In this document: piece after piece, positions 53,722 to 62,460 of the stretch
Layout of the letters: every line of letters begins with the position of its first letter
Numbering within the stretch: the stretch's first letter is position 1
NCBI GenBank assembly: GCA_910589195.1
Contig: CAJUTC010000015.1
Span: forward strand, 1 to 64,000
Direction of reading: 5' to 3'
DNA length: 64,000 nucleotides
DNA from: an uncultured Lachnospiraceae bacterium
GTDB lineage: Bacteria; Bacillota; Clostridia; Lachnospirales; Lachnospiraceae
Position numbers and translations under genes: made by a program
The notes under the pieces: generated by a model
Seen by the model: only the letters and a program-made list of their open reading frames with translations
Databases searched by the model: none
Told to the model about the DNA's origin: nothing

Positions 53722-54642
53722 ATGGTAAAAATCGCGTGTGTAGGCGACAATGTGGTGGATATCAATTATATTGACGGGATGGTTAATCCCGGAGGCAACT
53801 GTGTGAACGTGGCGGTGTATTGCAGTCAGTTGGGACATAGGGCCGCTTATGTAGGAGTTCTGGCAGACGATGCGTATGGAAAGGTTTTAACAGATTCCCT
53901 AAAACAGCAAAAGGTAGAGTATTTTATGAGCCCAATATGCCATGGAGAAACAGGAAGGTGCTTTATTAACCTGGTTGATGGAGATCGCGTGATTGGGGAT
54001 GAAAATGACGGAGGTCTGGTAAAATCATCCCCCTTAGCGGTTACAGATGAGTTGATTGCATACCTGAAAACCTTTGATTTGGTGCACACAAGTTGTTATA
54101 GCTATATTGAAGATCAATTGGTGAAAATCAAAGAGGCCCACATTCCACTTCTCTATGATTTTTCCACAGAATGGGACAAGAAAAAGGTGAAAGCGATTTC
54201 TGGCATTGCGGATTTTATTTTGTTTTCCGGGAGGGATGATTTGTCTGAGCAGGAGAACCTGGATGTGCTTTTTGAAGCGGTTGACTCCCGATACTGCCGC
54301 ATGGCGATTATTACAATGGGGGTCAGAGGGGCATGGGTGTATGACGGCAGAGAGATTTATGCCAAGAAGCCATATTATGCAGAAGGGGGTGCCATAGACA
54401 CTACTGGCTGCGGTGATTCCTGGATCAGCGGGTTTATCACGACTTATATGGAAATTGTCAAGGAAATGGAGGATATGGCAACTTCCTCTGACCAATATTT
54501 TATCTTGGAAGAAAACAAAAGGGATGTGGAGCGCCAGGCAATTAAGGCTGGGATGTGTATCGGTAACTTAAAAGCGCGCCATACTTGCAGATTGAAAGGC
54601 GCTTACGGATGTGGCGTGCCGTTAAACAGCATAATAGGATAG
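53722..54642 (+). CDS. frlD: PfkB-family fructosamine kinase, FrlD-like
   Basis: The 306-residue kinase starts IACVGDNVVDINYIDG and has GGNCVNVAVYCSQLGHRAAYVG, matching the GDN.VDI and GGNAVNVAVY blocks of E. coli FrlD. The PfkB ATP site DTTGCGDSWISGF is intact with its catalytic Asp. In known frl pathways this enzyme phosphorylates fructoselysine (or another Amadori compound) at C6. An extra charged segment near residues 255-275 (MATSSDQYFILEENKRD) is longer than in FrlD. GGAGG precedes the start; the gene lies 22 bases after binding protein 1. Confidence 0.85.
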   Translation: MVKIACVGDNVVDINYIDGMVNPGGNCVNVAVYCSQLGHRAAYVGVLADDAYGKVLTDSLKQQKVEYFMSPICHGETGRCFINLVDGDRVIGDENDGGLVKSSPLAVTDELIAYLKTFDLVHTSCYSYIEDQLVKIKEAHIPLLYDFSTEWDKKKVKAISGIADFILFSGRDDLSEQENLDVLFEAVDSRYCRMAIITMGVRGAWVYDGREIYAKKPYYAEGGAIDTTGCGDSWISGFITTYMEIVKEMEDMATSSDQYFILEENKRDVERQAIKAGMCIGNLKARHTCRLKGAYGCGVPLNSIIG

Positions 54643-54665
54643 CGGCAGGGATAACAGGTGGGAAA

Positions 54666-55514
54666 ATGGGAATAATATTTGAGGAGAAAAAACGGAAGAT
54701 TTCAGATTGCCTCCTTGCTCTGGACATAGATGGTACACTTACAAATTCAAATAAGCAAGTTACCCCTCCAGTCAGGCGGGCGTTGAAACAGTTTCTGGCT
54801 ATGGGTGGCAGAATCGTCCTGGCGTCAGGCCGTCCCACTTACGGCATTGCTCCACTTGCTGAGGAACTGGAGTTGAAACAAAAGGGCGGGTATATTTTGG
54901 CTTATAACGGCGGATGCGTGACCGACTGTAAAACAGAGCGTATTCTTTATCAGCAGGCACTGGATCTGGAGGTGGTGCGCACATTAGCTAGGCAGGCAGA
55001 GGAATATGGTGTCAATATTATGACATACCAGGATCAATATATCATTGCCCGATATCCTGGGGAGAAATACTGTCTGGAAGAGAACGCCATCAACCATATG
55101 GAGGTAAGGCAGGCAAAGAATTTTGCTAAGGATATAACCTTTCCGGTGATTAAGTGCCTGATGACTGGAGAAAGCACTTATTTGGAAACGGTTGAAAATC
55201 GTATGAAGTCCTATTGGAAGGGACGGTTAAGCATATGCCGTTCTGCCCCTTATTTTCTTGAAATTACGGGCAGGGGGATCGATAAGGCACAGGCATTGGG
55301 GAAGCTGTTAAGCCATTTAGGGATGAAACAGGAGAATCTGATTGCGTGTGGAGATGGGTTTAATGATCAGTCCATGCTTGCGTTTGCCGGAATTGGAGTT
55401 GCCATGGCCAATGGGCAGCCGAAAGTAAAACAGGCGGCACAATATATTGCGCCGTCGAATGATGAAGATGGCATTGCGGATGTGGTTTGCCGATTGATTG
55501 AAAACAGCAGATAG
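54666..55514 (+). CDS. Cof-type HAD-IIB family hydrolase
   Basis: ATG 54666 follows AGGTGGGA; 282 residues. HAD motifs are CLLALDIDGTLT (I, nucleophile DxD), VLASGRPT (II), and ACGDGFNDQSMLAFAG (IV); the large cap domain between II and IV is type IIB. It probably dephosphorylates a sugar phosphate or a phosphorylated intermediate of the Amadori pathway. It is the last gene of the binding protein 1-frlD operon and is followed by a good terminator. Confidence 0.85.
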   Translation: MGIIFEEKKRKISDCLLALDIDGTLTNSNKQVTPPVRRALKQFLAMGGRIVLASGRPTYGIAPLAEELELKQKGGYILAYNGGCVTDCKTERILYQQALDLEVVRTLARQAEEYGVNIMTYQDQYIIARYPGEKYCLEENAINHMEVRQAKNFAKDITFPVIKCLMTGESTYLETVENRMKSYWKGRLSICRSAPYFLEITGRGIDKAQALGKLLSHLGMKQENLIACGDGFNDQSMLAFAGIGVAMANGQPKVKQAAQYIAPSNDEDGIADVVCRLIENSR

Positions 55515-55515
55515 G

Positions 55516-55557
55516 AAAAACCGGGATACACATGGATTCATGTCCTTCCCGGTTTTT
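55516..55557. terminator. Terminator between the HAD gene and the convergent GntR gene
   Basis: AAAAACCGGGA pairs with TCCCGGTTTTT, giving a perfect 11-bp stem with A/T runs both sides; it can end both convergent transcripts. Confidence 0.85.
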
Positions 55558-55621
55558 ATTATTGCGGATGCGTTCACTGGAAAATTCCGCAAATTTTTAC
55601 AAGACCAGATGAGATTCCTGA

Positions 55622-56380
55622 TTATTCAATCTTAATGGACAGGCGGTTTGTGGTACTTGAGAGGTAAAATTTAAAGTAATTTCCCGACATAATCTGTTTT
55701 GTCCAGTGGATTGGCTGGCCACTGTCAGAAATGATTTCTTCTTTCAGGATAAACAACGGATTGCCTGGCTGCAGCTTTAAAAAAAGGGCTTCTTCCGGGG
55801 TGGCAGCACTGGCTTCCAGGCAGATTTTGGTGTGACAGTAGTTTTCCGGGTTGGAACCCATATGCTGCTCAATTGTTTTATACAAGGAGCGGTCTTCTAG
55901 ATCCTCGTTAAGTAAGAATGAATACTCTTTATAAGGAAGGTGGACGTGCTCGATAATCACCGGATGGCTGTCAGCATATCGGATACGCTTAATATACACA
56001 ATATCGTCATTTTCCTTCAGATTTAAGGTACGGATATCGTACATGGAGGCTTCCTGACGGCGGACACATAAGATATGGGTATTGATTTTGATGTTGTTTT
56101 CCTGGCAGGTAGTGGTAAAACCGCTAAAGGTAATCAGGTTGGAAGGAATCTTTTGGTTTTCCACAAATGTACCTTTGCCATGCTTGCGGATTAGGATACC
56201 CTGCTCCACCAAATCCGATATGGCATTTCGGACGGTTACACGGCTTACCTGGTACATTTCACAGAATTTGCTTTCACTGGGAAGCATTTGCCCGGCCTGG
56301 TATTCCCCGCTGATGATTTTATCCTTAATATCATTTTCGATCTGTTGATAAAGCGGAATTGCGCTTTCGTGTTCAATCAT
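55622..56380 (-). CDS. GntR/HutC-family transcriptional regulator of the Amadori locus
   Basis: The 252-residue protein has an N-terminal winged helix (PLYQQIENDIKDKIISGEY, MLPSESKFCEMYQVSRVTVRNA) and a C-terminal UTRA ligand-binding domain from about residue 85 (YIKRIRYADSHPVIIEHVHLP). FrlR of B. subtilis has this layout. It is divergent from binding protein 2, and an operator-like site lies upstream of its own start at 56,412-56,434. Four similar sites cover promoters of the neighbouring genes, so it probably represses the whole locus until a glycated ligand binds. Direct DNA-binding evidence is lacking. Confidence 0.85.
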   Translation of the reverse strand: MIEHESAIPLYQQIENDIKDKIISGEYQAGQMLPSESKFCEMYQVSRVTVRNAISDLVEQGILIRKHGKGTFVENQKIPSNLITFSGFTTTCQENNIKINTHILCVRRQEASMYDIRTLNLKENDDIVYIKRIRYADSHPVIIEHVHLPYKEYSFLLNEDLEDRSLYKTIEQHMGSNPENYCHTKICLEASAATPEEALFLKLQPGNPLFILKEEIISDSGQPIHWTKQIMSGNYFKFYLSSTTNRLSIKIE

Positions 56381-56411
56381 GCTTCTCTAACTCCTTAGTT
56401 TGCGGTTTGGT

Positions 56412-56434
56412 TGTAATATCACGTATAGTATACT
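56412..56434. promoter_or_regulatory. Operator-like site upstream of the GntR gene
   Basis: TGTAATATCACGTATAGTATAC matches the TGTAATATAACGTGTTAATATA motif of the other promoters at 15 or more positions and holds a GTATA-G-TATAC palindrome. It lies about 35 bases upstream of the GntR start, suggesting autoregulation. The remainder of 56,381-56,800 contains only the next promoter and a leader without clear structure. Confidence 0.5.
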
Positions 56435-56546
56435 ATTTTTTGGTTGAAAAGTAAACTGATTCTTTCCTAAATTCCGGGAAGCTGTGAATAGTTGCTAAAA
56501 AAGGGGAGATATAAAACGGTCTTCTGTGAAAAAACGCATTTCTGTA

Positions 56547-56579
56547 TTGACTGATATAATATAATATGTTAATATAAGT
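56547..56579 (+). promoter_or_regulatory. Promoter with GntR-type operator before binding protein 2
   Basis: TTGACT (56547-56552), 17 bases, then TAATAT (56570-56575). The block ATAATATAATATGTTAATATAAGT repeats the operator motif. The leader before the GTG start is about 220 bases. Confidence 0.65.
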
Positions 56580-56800
56580 TCATCAATTTTAATATTACGA
56601 TATAATACAATCAAAAAAGGCAAAGAGCGCTTTTGAAATCTTCTGTTATCAGGATTTTTTGGACAGCACACTAGATAGGTACAAAGTTATGGGTGTTCCA
56701 TTGGCATATATGGATTAAAATTTGGATCTAGCTGAAAGAAAATCAGCAGGTGATAGCAGAGGAAATCATGATAGCACTCAAATGGAAAAGGAGGAAAAAA

Positions 56801-58138
56801 GTGAAGGTAAACAGAAAAATTGCTGTTTTTTCAGCGGCAGTTATGAGCATGGCGTTTCTTGCGGGCTGCGGCAATGGGGAGGTAAAAGAAGGGGCGAAAG
56901 AAACCCAAGGAGAGGGACAAAAGGTAAGTCAGACGGAAACCAGCGATGCGGTAACCATCAAATTTGTCCATAAGTTTCCGGAAGAAAAACGGATGCAGTA
57001 TTTTAACGAAATAATTGCCCAGTTTGAAGAACAGAACCCGGGGATTACCATCGAAATGACTGCTTATGGCGATGAGGAGATCAAGGATAAAACCAGGGTG
57101 CTGTTAGGCAGTGAAGATGCGCCAGATATATTTTTTACCTGGAGTGGCGAACGGATTGCCCAATATGTGGACTCTGGGAACGCGCTGGATATTACGAAAT
57201 ATTTGGAAGAAGATGCCCGGTGGAAGGATAGTTTTAACCAGTCTATGCTGGGATGCTGTGAGAAGGACGGTTCATATTGGTCTATTCCCTGGGATTATTC
57301 ATCTAAGGAAATGGTTTACAATAAAAAGATATTTGCGGAAGCAGGAATTACAAAAACACCAGAAACTTGGGATGAGTTTTTAGAGGTTTGCCAAAAAATC
57401 AAGGATCTTGGGATTACTCCTGTCGCTATCGGAAACCAATATAGCTGGGTAGTCTGCCATTATATTACTACATTAAATGGGAAACTGGTTCCAGCGGATG
57501 TAACAAATAAGAATTATACAATGGAAGAAACGGATTATACGGATCCGGGCTATGCAAAAGCGCTGGATATGATGAAGGATCTGTACGATCGTGGTTTTGT
57601 TAATACTGATATTAATTCTTGCACCTGGGAAATGTCACAGGCCATGGTTCAGGAAGGGAAAGCAGCTATGATTTATGAAGAAGTGCAAAACCTGGTGAAT
57701 TACGAAAATGCCCTGAAAGATGACTGGAGCTATTTTGATTTTCCGGAGGTAGAAGGAGGGGAAGGGGAAACGGGATATATCACTGGAGGCCCGGATGTAT
57801 TTATGGTTAATACTGCTTCAAAGCATCCAGATGAGGCGATCAAATTCTTGAAATGGCTTACCAGCGATTCGGTACAGTCCAAGATGGTGTATGAGCTGGG
57901 GTTCCTTCCCTGTATCAGCCTGGAGTTGGATGAAACGAAATGTATGCCAGAATCCTTGGAAATTATTGAAAAGAACTTAAATGCGCCGGGGATTTCTGAA
58001 TGGCTGGACTGTGCCATTGACCAGACAGTTGCAGATACGTATCTGATTGGCTGCCAGACTATTTTCGACAAGGAAACGGGGCAGTCCATTATGGAAAGCG
58101 TAACAGCTACTGCCCGGGATGTGGCTGCTGATAAGTAG
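56801..58138 (+). CDS. ABC transporter sugar-binding lipoprotein 2 (FrlO-like)
   Basis: GTG 56801 has AAAAGGAGG six bases upstream; the longer frame starting at 56750 adds an implausible N-terminus. The 445-residue product has a signal peptide with lipobox (AFLAGC) and the same binding-protein fold as the protein encoded at 52,359. Differences cluster in the mature N-terminus and in surface loops, while ligand-proximal blocks such as SCTWEMSQAMVQEGKAAM and TGGPDVFMVN are conserved. It is in an operon with two permeases, so it is the likely direct partner of the importer. A 15-bp hairpin follows its stop. Confidence 0.85.
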   Translation: MKVNRKIAVFSAAVMSMAFLAGCGNGEVKEGAKETQGEGQKVSQTETSDAVTIKFVHKFPEEKRMQYFNEIIAQFEEQNPGITIEMTAYGDEEIKDKTRVLLGSEDAPDIFFTWSGERIAQYVDSGNALDITKYLEEDARWKDSFNQSMLGCCEKDGSYWSIPWDYSSKEMVYNKKIFAEAGITKTPETWDEFLEVCQKIKDLGITPVAIGNQYSWVVCHYITTLNGKLVPADVTNKNYTMEETDYTDPGYAKALDMMKDLYDRGFVNTDINSCTWEMSQAMVQEGKAAMIYEEVQNLVNYENALKDDWSYFDFPEVEGGEGETGYITGGPDVFMVNTASKHPDEAIKFLKWLTSDSVQSKMVYELGFLPCISLELDETKCMPESLEIIEKNLNAPGISEWLDCAIDQTVADTYLIGCQTIFDKETGQSIMESVTATARDVAADK

Positions 58139-58145
58139 AAAATGG

Positions 58146-58210
58146 ATGCTCTCGGAAACGGTAACAAAAGCTGACTCCCATATTCAGGTGAAGAGCGTTT
58201 CCGAGAGCGT
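58146..58210 (+). promoter_or_regulatory. 15-bp hairpin between binding protein 2 and permease genes
   Basis: GCTCTCGGAAACG (58148-58160) and CGTTTCCGAGAGC (58196-58208) pair perfectly, extended by two more pairs. No T-run follows. Such hairpins often protect upstream mRNA ends, so the binding protein can be made in excess over the permeases. Confidence 0.65.
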
Positions 58211-58233
58211 CCATGTACAGAAAGGAGGAACTT

Positions 58234-59133
58234 ATGACTACCTTATATAAAAACAAAAAGATGCTGTGCATCTTTTTACTTCCTGCTGTGGCAGTTGTAG
58301 CATTGCTGATTTTCCTTCCGGTTATTGTTAATGTGTATTATAGCCTGTTCAAATGGACCGCTTATTCAAAGAAAATGGATTTTGTGGGGATGCGATATAT
58401 AAAAAAACTATTTACTGACGCCGCAGTCTGGAAAGCAGCAGCAAATAATGCGAAATATGCGGTAGTTTCCATTGTTTTTCAAGTGGGACTAGGCCTGGTG
58501 ATTGCCTATCTGCTTAATTCGTTTGCAAACGATCGGTTTGCTGCAGTAACCAGGGTGGTTATCTTTGTCCCGGCAGTTGTATCATTAACAGCCATCGGCC
58601 TTTTGTGGGTAATCGGATACAGCCCTTCCATCGGCTTTGTTAATCCAATGCTGGAAGCGGTAGGGCTTTCCGGTCTGGCTCATGACTGGTTAGGGGATGC
58701 CAAAACTGCCATGTGGGCGGTGATCATGGTATCACAGTGGCAGTATATGGGAGAGATGGTGATGCTGTATACCGTTGGTCTTCAAAGTGTGCCGCTGGAG
58801 ATTTATGAATCCGCTAAAATTGATGGTGCAAATGGCTTGCAGACCTTCTTTAAGATTACCATCCCCATGATCAAGTCCACCATTTTGATGAACACTACCA
58901 TTACGATTATTGGGGCCTTTATGGTGTTTGACGAAGTTTATGTTATGACCAGCGGTGGCCCGGGCAATGCCACGGAAGTTCTTGCAACACTGATGTATAA
59001 AACCGGGTTTCGGAAAGACAACATGGGCTATGCAAGTGCTATCGGCGTGCTGCTGTTTGTGATTACATTTGCGTTTTCCTTTATTCAGATGCGGATGTAC
59101 AACGTGAAAGAAACAATGAAGGGGGAGAAATAG
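58234..59133 (+). CDS. ABC sugar transporter permease 1 (FrlN-like)
   Basis: ATG 58234 follows AAAGGAGG; 299 residues. Six membrane segments and the EAA loop EIYESAKIDGANGLQTFFKITIP mark a MalF-type carbohydrate permease; the GGP motif in TSGGPGNATE is typical. With permease 2 it forms the channel of the Amadori-product importer. No ATPase gene is in the locus, as in B. subtilis frl, where the shared MsmX ATPase is used. Confidence 0.9.
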   Translation: MTTLYKNKKMLCIFLLPAVAVVALLIFLPVIVNVYYSLFKWTAYSKKMDFVGMRYIKKLFTDAAVWKAAANNAKYAVVSIVFQVGLGLVIAYLLNSFANDRFAAVTRVVIFVPAVVSLTAIGLLWVIGYSPSIGFVNPMLEAVGLSGLAHDWLGDAKTAMWAVIMVSQWQYMGEMVMLYTVGLQSVPLEIYESAKIDGANGLQTFFKITIPMIKSTILMNTTITIIGAFMVFDEVYVMTSGGPGNATEVLATLMYKTGFRKDNMGYASAIGVLLFVITFAFSFIQMRMYNVKETMKGEK

Positions 59134-59134
59134 G

Positions 59135-59962
59135 ATGAGTTCCAGCTCTAAGATCAAGCGATGGATAATCCACATATTCATGGCGCTCTACATGGCAGCC
59201 ATTCTATTTCCGCTCCTTTGGATGGCAGTCAGCGGTTTTAAGACAGATAGTGATATTTTTGGTTCCCCATGGAATCTTCCGGAAACATGGCAGGTATCCA
59301 ACTATTTCTATGTGTGGCGTTCCTACATTCAAAATACCGTGATTAACAGTTTATTTTTTACGGTAGCAGGAACGTTTTTTGTGATTTTGATTTCCGGGAT
59401 GGCGGCTTACGGGATCATACGGTTCGAGTTTAAGCATCGGTATCTGGCGTTTATGTTTATTCTTTCTGGCATGATGCTGGCTCCTCAGTGCTCTCTGATC
59501 CCGATCTATAAGCTGCTGTCACTGGTAGGCTTATACAATACCAGAATAGGCCTTTTGGTTCCCTATATTGCCTATCGGATTCCCTTTTCCTTCTTCCTGA
59601 TGTGGTCGTTTATGATTAACTTGCCAATAGAAGTAGAGGAAGCGGCGATTATTGATGGCTGCTCTGTCTTCCAGGTATTTTTTAATATTGTATTTAAGAT
59701 GAGTAAGCCTGTGATTGCCACTACGGCAGTAATGAGCGCCAGGTACATTTGGAACGATTTTGCGTTTGCTCTGGTATTTACGGAAGGGAGAAGGCTGCAG
59801 ACAGTGCCGCTTGGGATTTTTGCCATACGCTCTACTTCCCAGACCCAATGGGGTGTGCTGATTGCCGGGCTGACTTTGGCGGCACTGCCTATGGTAATTC
59901 TTTATATTTGCCTGCAGCGGTATTTTGTGGATGGAATGAATTCCGGCGCGGTAAAAGGATAA
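59135..59962 (+). CDS. ABC sugar transporter permease 2 (FrlM-like)
   Basis: The 275-residue protein has six membrane segments and the MalG-type EAA loop EVEEAAIIDGCSVFQVFFNIVF. The N-terminal MALYMAAILFPLLWMAVSGFK is characteristic of this family. It starts one base after the stop of permease 1, so they are translated together. A promoter with the shared operator lies just after its stop. Confidence 0.9.
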   Translation: MSSSSKIKRWIIHIFMALYMAAILFPLLWMAVSGFKTDSDIFGSPWNLPETWQVSNYFYVWRSYIQNTVINSLFFTVAGTFFVILISGMAAYGIIRFEFKHRYLAFMFILSGMMLAPQCSLIPIYKLLSLVGLYNTRIGLLVPYIAYRIPFSFFLMWSFMINLPIEVEEAAIIDGCSVFQVFFNIVFKMSKPVIATTAVMSARYIWNDFAFALVFTEGRRLQTVPLGIFAIRSTSQTQWGVLIAGLTLAALPMVILYICLQRYFVDGMNSGAVKG

Positions 59963-59978
59963 AATATTGAAATACCTG

Positions 59979-60011
59979 TTGACACATGTAATATGATGTG
60001 TTAATATAAGT
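59979..60011 (+). promoter_or_regulatory. Promoter with GntR-type operator before deglycase 1
   Basis: TTGACA (59979-59984), 17 bases, then TAATAT (60002-60007). TGTAATATGATGTGTTAATATAAGT (59988-60011) is the shared operator. The start codon lies about 45 bases downstream with AGGAGG. Confidence 0.65.
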
Positions 60012-60053
60012 TTAACAAAGAGAAGTCAAATTGATAAAACAGGAGGAACTCAA

Positions 60054-61058
60054 ATGATTGATTTTAATGAAAAAGCAGTCAAAGAGCAGGCAGAAAAGCT
60101 GTATGCCCTTAGAGGTGAGCTGGAAATGGTGGCGGATAAGGTTTGCGAAAAAGGAGTTGACAATATTCTGTTTACTTCAGCAGGAGGTTCACTGGCAGCA
60201 TTGGAACCCTTTTCCTATATGATGAAAAGCATGTCAAAAATTCCTGTATTTACAGAGATTCCGGCGGAGCTGATGGTAACAGGGAACGCATTGGTTACAG
60301 ACAGGACATTGGCCATCCTGACCTCAAAATCCGGAGATACAAAGGAAACCGTTGCGGTTGCAAAATGGCTGGCAGAGAAAAATGTTACCACAATTTCTTT
60401 TTGCGGGGAGCCGGATTCTCCCTTAAAAGCAGCTACCACCTACTCCATATGCTACGGGGAAGCAGAACCGCATGACTTGATTGCCATATTTGTTTTAGGA
60501 AGGATCTTATATAATAAAGGCGAATTTGCTGATTATCCCAAGTTTGCGGATGAATTAAAGAACCTTGGTAACGTGCTGGTTTCCGTAGCCAAGGCATCGG
60601 ATGCCAAGGGATTGGCTTACGCAAAAATGTTTGACGCAAAAGACAAAGAATACCAGATTTGGACTGGTTCCGGGATGACTTGGGGACATACATATTCTAT
60701 GGCAATGTGTGTGCTGGAAGAGTGTCAGTGGCTCCGGACCAAGTCTGTAAATTCAGCGGAATTTTTCCATGGAACCATTGAACTGGTGGAAAAAGGCGTG
60801 CTGGTCTGTGTAGGCATGGGCGAAGGCCCTACAAGGCCTTTGGATGAACGGGTAATCCGCTTCGTAGAGAAACATACGGATCAAATAGTTGTATTTGATA
60901 CGAAAGAATATGAATTCCCAGGAATTAGCGATTCGTTCCGCTGGATGCTGTCACCGGTGATTTTATGGGCAATCTATGAGCGTGCTTATAAAAACCTGGC
61001 TGAAATCCGCAAACATACTCTGGATATCCGCCGCTATTACAGAAGGCTGGAATATTAA
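60054..61058 (+). CDS. SIS-domain fructosamine-6-phosphate deglycase, FrlB-like, paralogue 1
   Basis: The 334-residue protein has two SIS domains. LFTSAGGSLAALEPF and TSKSGDTKETVAVAKWL are the sugar-phosphate binding turns. SAEFFHGTIELVE contains the glutamate and histidine that match ESGEFRHGPLEIVE in E. coli FrlB, and the C-terminus IRRYYRRLEY matches the RRYYGGLVEY end of FrlB. It cleaves a 6-phosphorylated Amadori product into glucose 6-phosphate and the free amine. The presence of a second paralogue next door suggests that the two differ in substrate. Confidence 0.85.
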   Translation: MIDFNEKAVKEQAEKLYALRGELEMVADKVCEKGVDNILFTSAGGSLAALEPFSYMMKSMSKIPVFTEIPAELMVTGNALVTDRTLAILTSKSGDTKETVAVAKWLAEKNVTTISFCGEPDSPLKAATTYSICYGEAEPHDLIAIFVLGRILYNKGEFADYPKFADELKNLGNVLVSVAKASDAKGLAYAKMFDAKDKEYQIWTGSGMTWGHTYSMAMCVLEECQWLRTKSVNSAEFFHGTIELVEKGVLVCVGMGEGPTRPLDERVIRFVEKHTDQIVVFDTKEYEFPGISDSFRWMLSPVILWAIYERAYKNLAEIRKHTLDIRRYYRRLEY

Positions 61059-61166
61059 TCCCAAATCTTACGGCCAGATGGACTGCCTGCATTATTTTTG
61101 GGAGGACCTGCCGCCGGATAGGAAAAACAAAACCATATATCAATTAATTTTAGGAGGAAAAAAACG

Positions 61167-62201
61167 ATGTTTAATTTCGACGTTCCACGTTATGAGAAAG
61201 TTGTTAGTGACGCGATTGCGTTAAGGCCACAGATTGAATCGGCTGTAGATCAGATTTGCAAGGAAGGCTATTCTAACCTTTTCTTTATTGGCTGCGGCGG
61301 TACATATGCCCACTCCCTTCCCATGAAATACTGGATGGATGGATCATCTTCCATTGATACTGTTAGTGTAATCGCGGCAGAGTTTATGGCTGCGCCACCG
61401 AAGAAGTTCTCGAAGGATTCTGTCTGCATCTTCTCTACCAGGAGTGGGAATACGAAAGAGATTGTAGCAGCGGCTAAGTTTTGCAAGGAAGCCGGGGCAA
61501 GAACGATTGTCTATGTATCCAATGACAATACGCCGGTTTGCCAGTTTGCGGATTACAAGCTGTTCAGTTTTGCGGAAGATGACTGCCTTTGCGAGGCTAT
61601 CTATACATATATGATTACCATGATTGCCAGATTTATGAAAAATGCGGGAGAGTTCCCAAAATACGATCAATTTATGGATGAGTATTCAAAGATCGTTCCT
61701 TTTTTGCTAAAGGGCAAGGAGCAGTATGAGGAAAGATGCGCCAAGATGGCAGCAGAGCACAAGAATACTGATTATCACATGGTAATTGGAGCTGGCATGC
61801 TTTGGGGCGAGGCTTATGACTATGCCATGTGTATTCTGGAAGAAATGCAGTGGATTAAGACGAAATCCATCCATGCCGCAGAATTCTTTCACGGAACCAT
61901 TGAACTTTTAGAAGAGGGCACAAGCCTGATTCTCTTTTATGGTGAGGATGAAACCAGGCCGCTGATGGATCGTGTAGATGATTTTGCGGAGCGGATTATT
62001 AAGGAGAAGTTTGGCACAAACGTATGCGTAAATAAATTTGATACAAAAGAAGTTGAGCTTCCTTTTACGGATCCAAATTTCCGTAAAATTGTTTCCCCTA
62101 TGGTGATGTATGCGATTACCGAGAGATTAAGCTGCCATATTGAGAAAGAGAGGAACCACCCGCTGACTACCAGAAGATATTATCGCCAGATGGAATATTA
62201 A
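61167..62201 (+). CDS. SIS-domain fructosamine-6-phosphate deglycase, FrlB-like, paralogue 2
   Basis: The 344-residue protein shares the fold and end (TRRYYRQMEY) with paralogue 1 and has FIGCGGTYAHSLPMKYWMDG, STRSGNTKEIVAAAKFC and AAEFFHGTIELLE. Outside these motifs the two are clearly diverged, so duplication is old or one was acquired. GfrE/GfrF of Salmonella are a known pair of related SIS deglycases for glucoselysine, so one of these two may act on such a substrate. AGGAGG precedes the ATG. It follows paralogue 1 after 108 bases with no terminator. Confidence 0.82.
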   Translation: MFNFDVPRYEKVVSDAIALRPQIESAVDQICKEGYSNLFFIGCGGTYAHSLPMKYWMDGSSSIDTVSVIAAEFMAAPPKKFSKDSVCIFSTRSGNTKEIVAAAKFCKEAGARTIVYVSNDNTPVCQFADYKLFSFAEDDCLCEAIYTYMITMIARFMKNAGEFPKYDQFMDEYSKIVPFLLKGKEQYEERCAKMAAEHKNTDYHMVIGAGMLWGEAYDYAMCILEEMQWIKTKSIHAAEFFHGTIELLEEGTSLILFYGEDETRPLMDRVDDFAERIIKEKFGTNVCVNKFDTKEVELPFTDPNFRKIVSPMVMYAITERLSCHIEKERNHPLTTRRYYRQMEY

Positions 62202-62351
62202 TGCTTTTGCAAGATACCAGGATTACGGGTGTACAAAGTGGGGAGTAATCAGGTATCAAGGCGGCAAAAGACCGTTTGACACCAACATCTTTGCAAACGA
62301 TTATCATATTGTATTATAAAAAATAAGCTCCGGGATTGATATGATACCTTT

Positions 62352-62385
62352 AAAGTAGACAGAGTAAATAAACAAAATCTACTTT
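62352..62385 (+). promoter_or_regulatory. Inverted repeat abutting the ribosome-binding site of a leader ORF
   Basis: AAAGTAGA (62352-62359) and TCTACTTT (62378-62385) pair perfectly. The right arm touches GGAGG (62386-62390), so the hairpin could limit access to it. The rest of 62,202-62,350 shows no gene. Confidence 0.4.
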
Positions 62386-62397
62386 GGAGGTATTTTT

Positions 62398-62439
62398 ATG
62401 GCTGTGGATCCGGGGCTTATGCCATTTGAGTTTATTTAG
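62398..62439 (+). CDS. Possible 13-residue leader peptide
   Basis: ATG 62398 lies seven bases after GGAGG and opens MAVDPGLMPFEFI before TAG at 62439. The next gene's AGGAGG lies within the following 21 bases. A strong ribosome-binding site on a tiny ORF directly before a gene suggests translational control, but it could be a remnant of a longer gene. Confidence 0.35.
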   Translation: MAVDPGLMPFEFI

Positions 62440-62460
62440 CGATATGCGAGGAGGAAATAT

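Noticed and set aside
62280..62300. CcpA cre-like site near TTTGCAAACGATTATCA
   Set aside because: Several mismatches to the TGWAANCGNTNWCA consensus, so not reported as a site.
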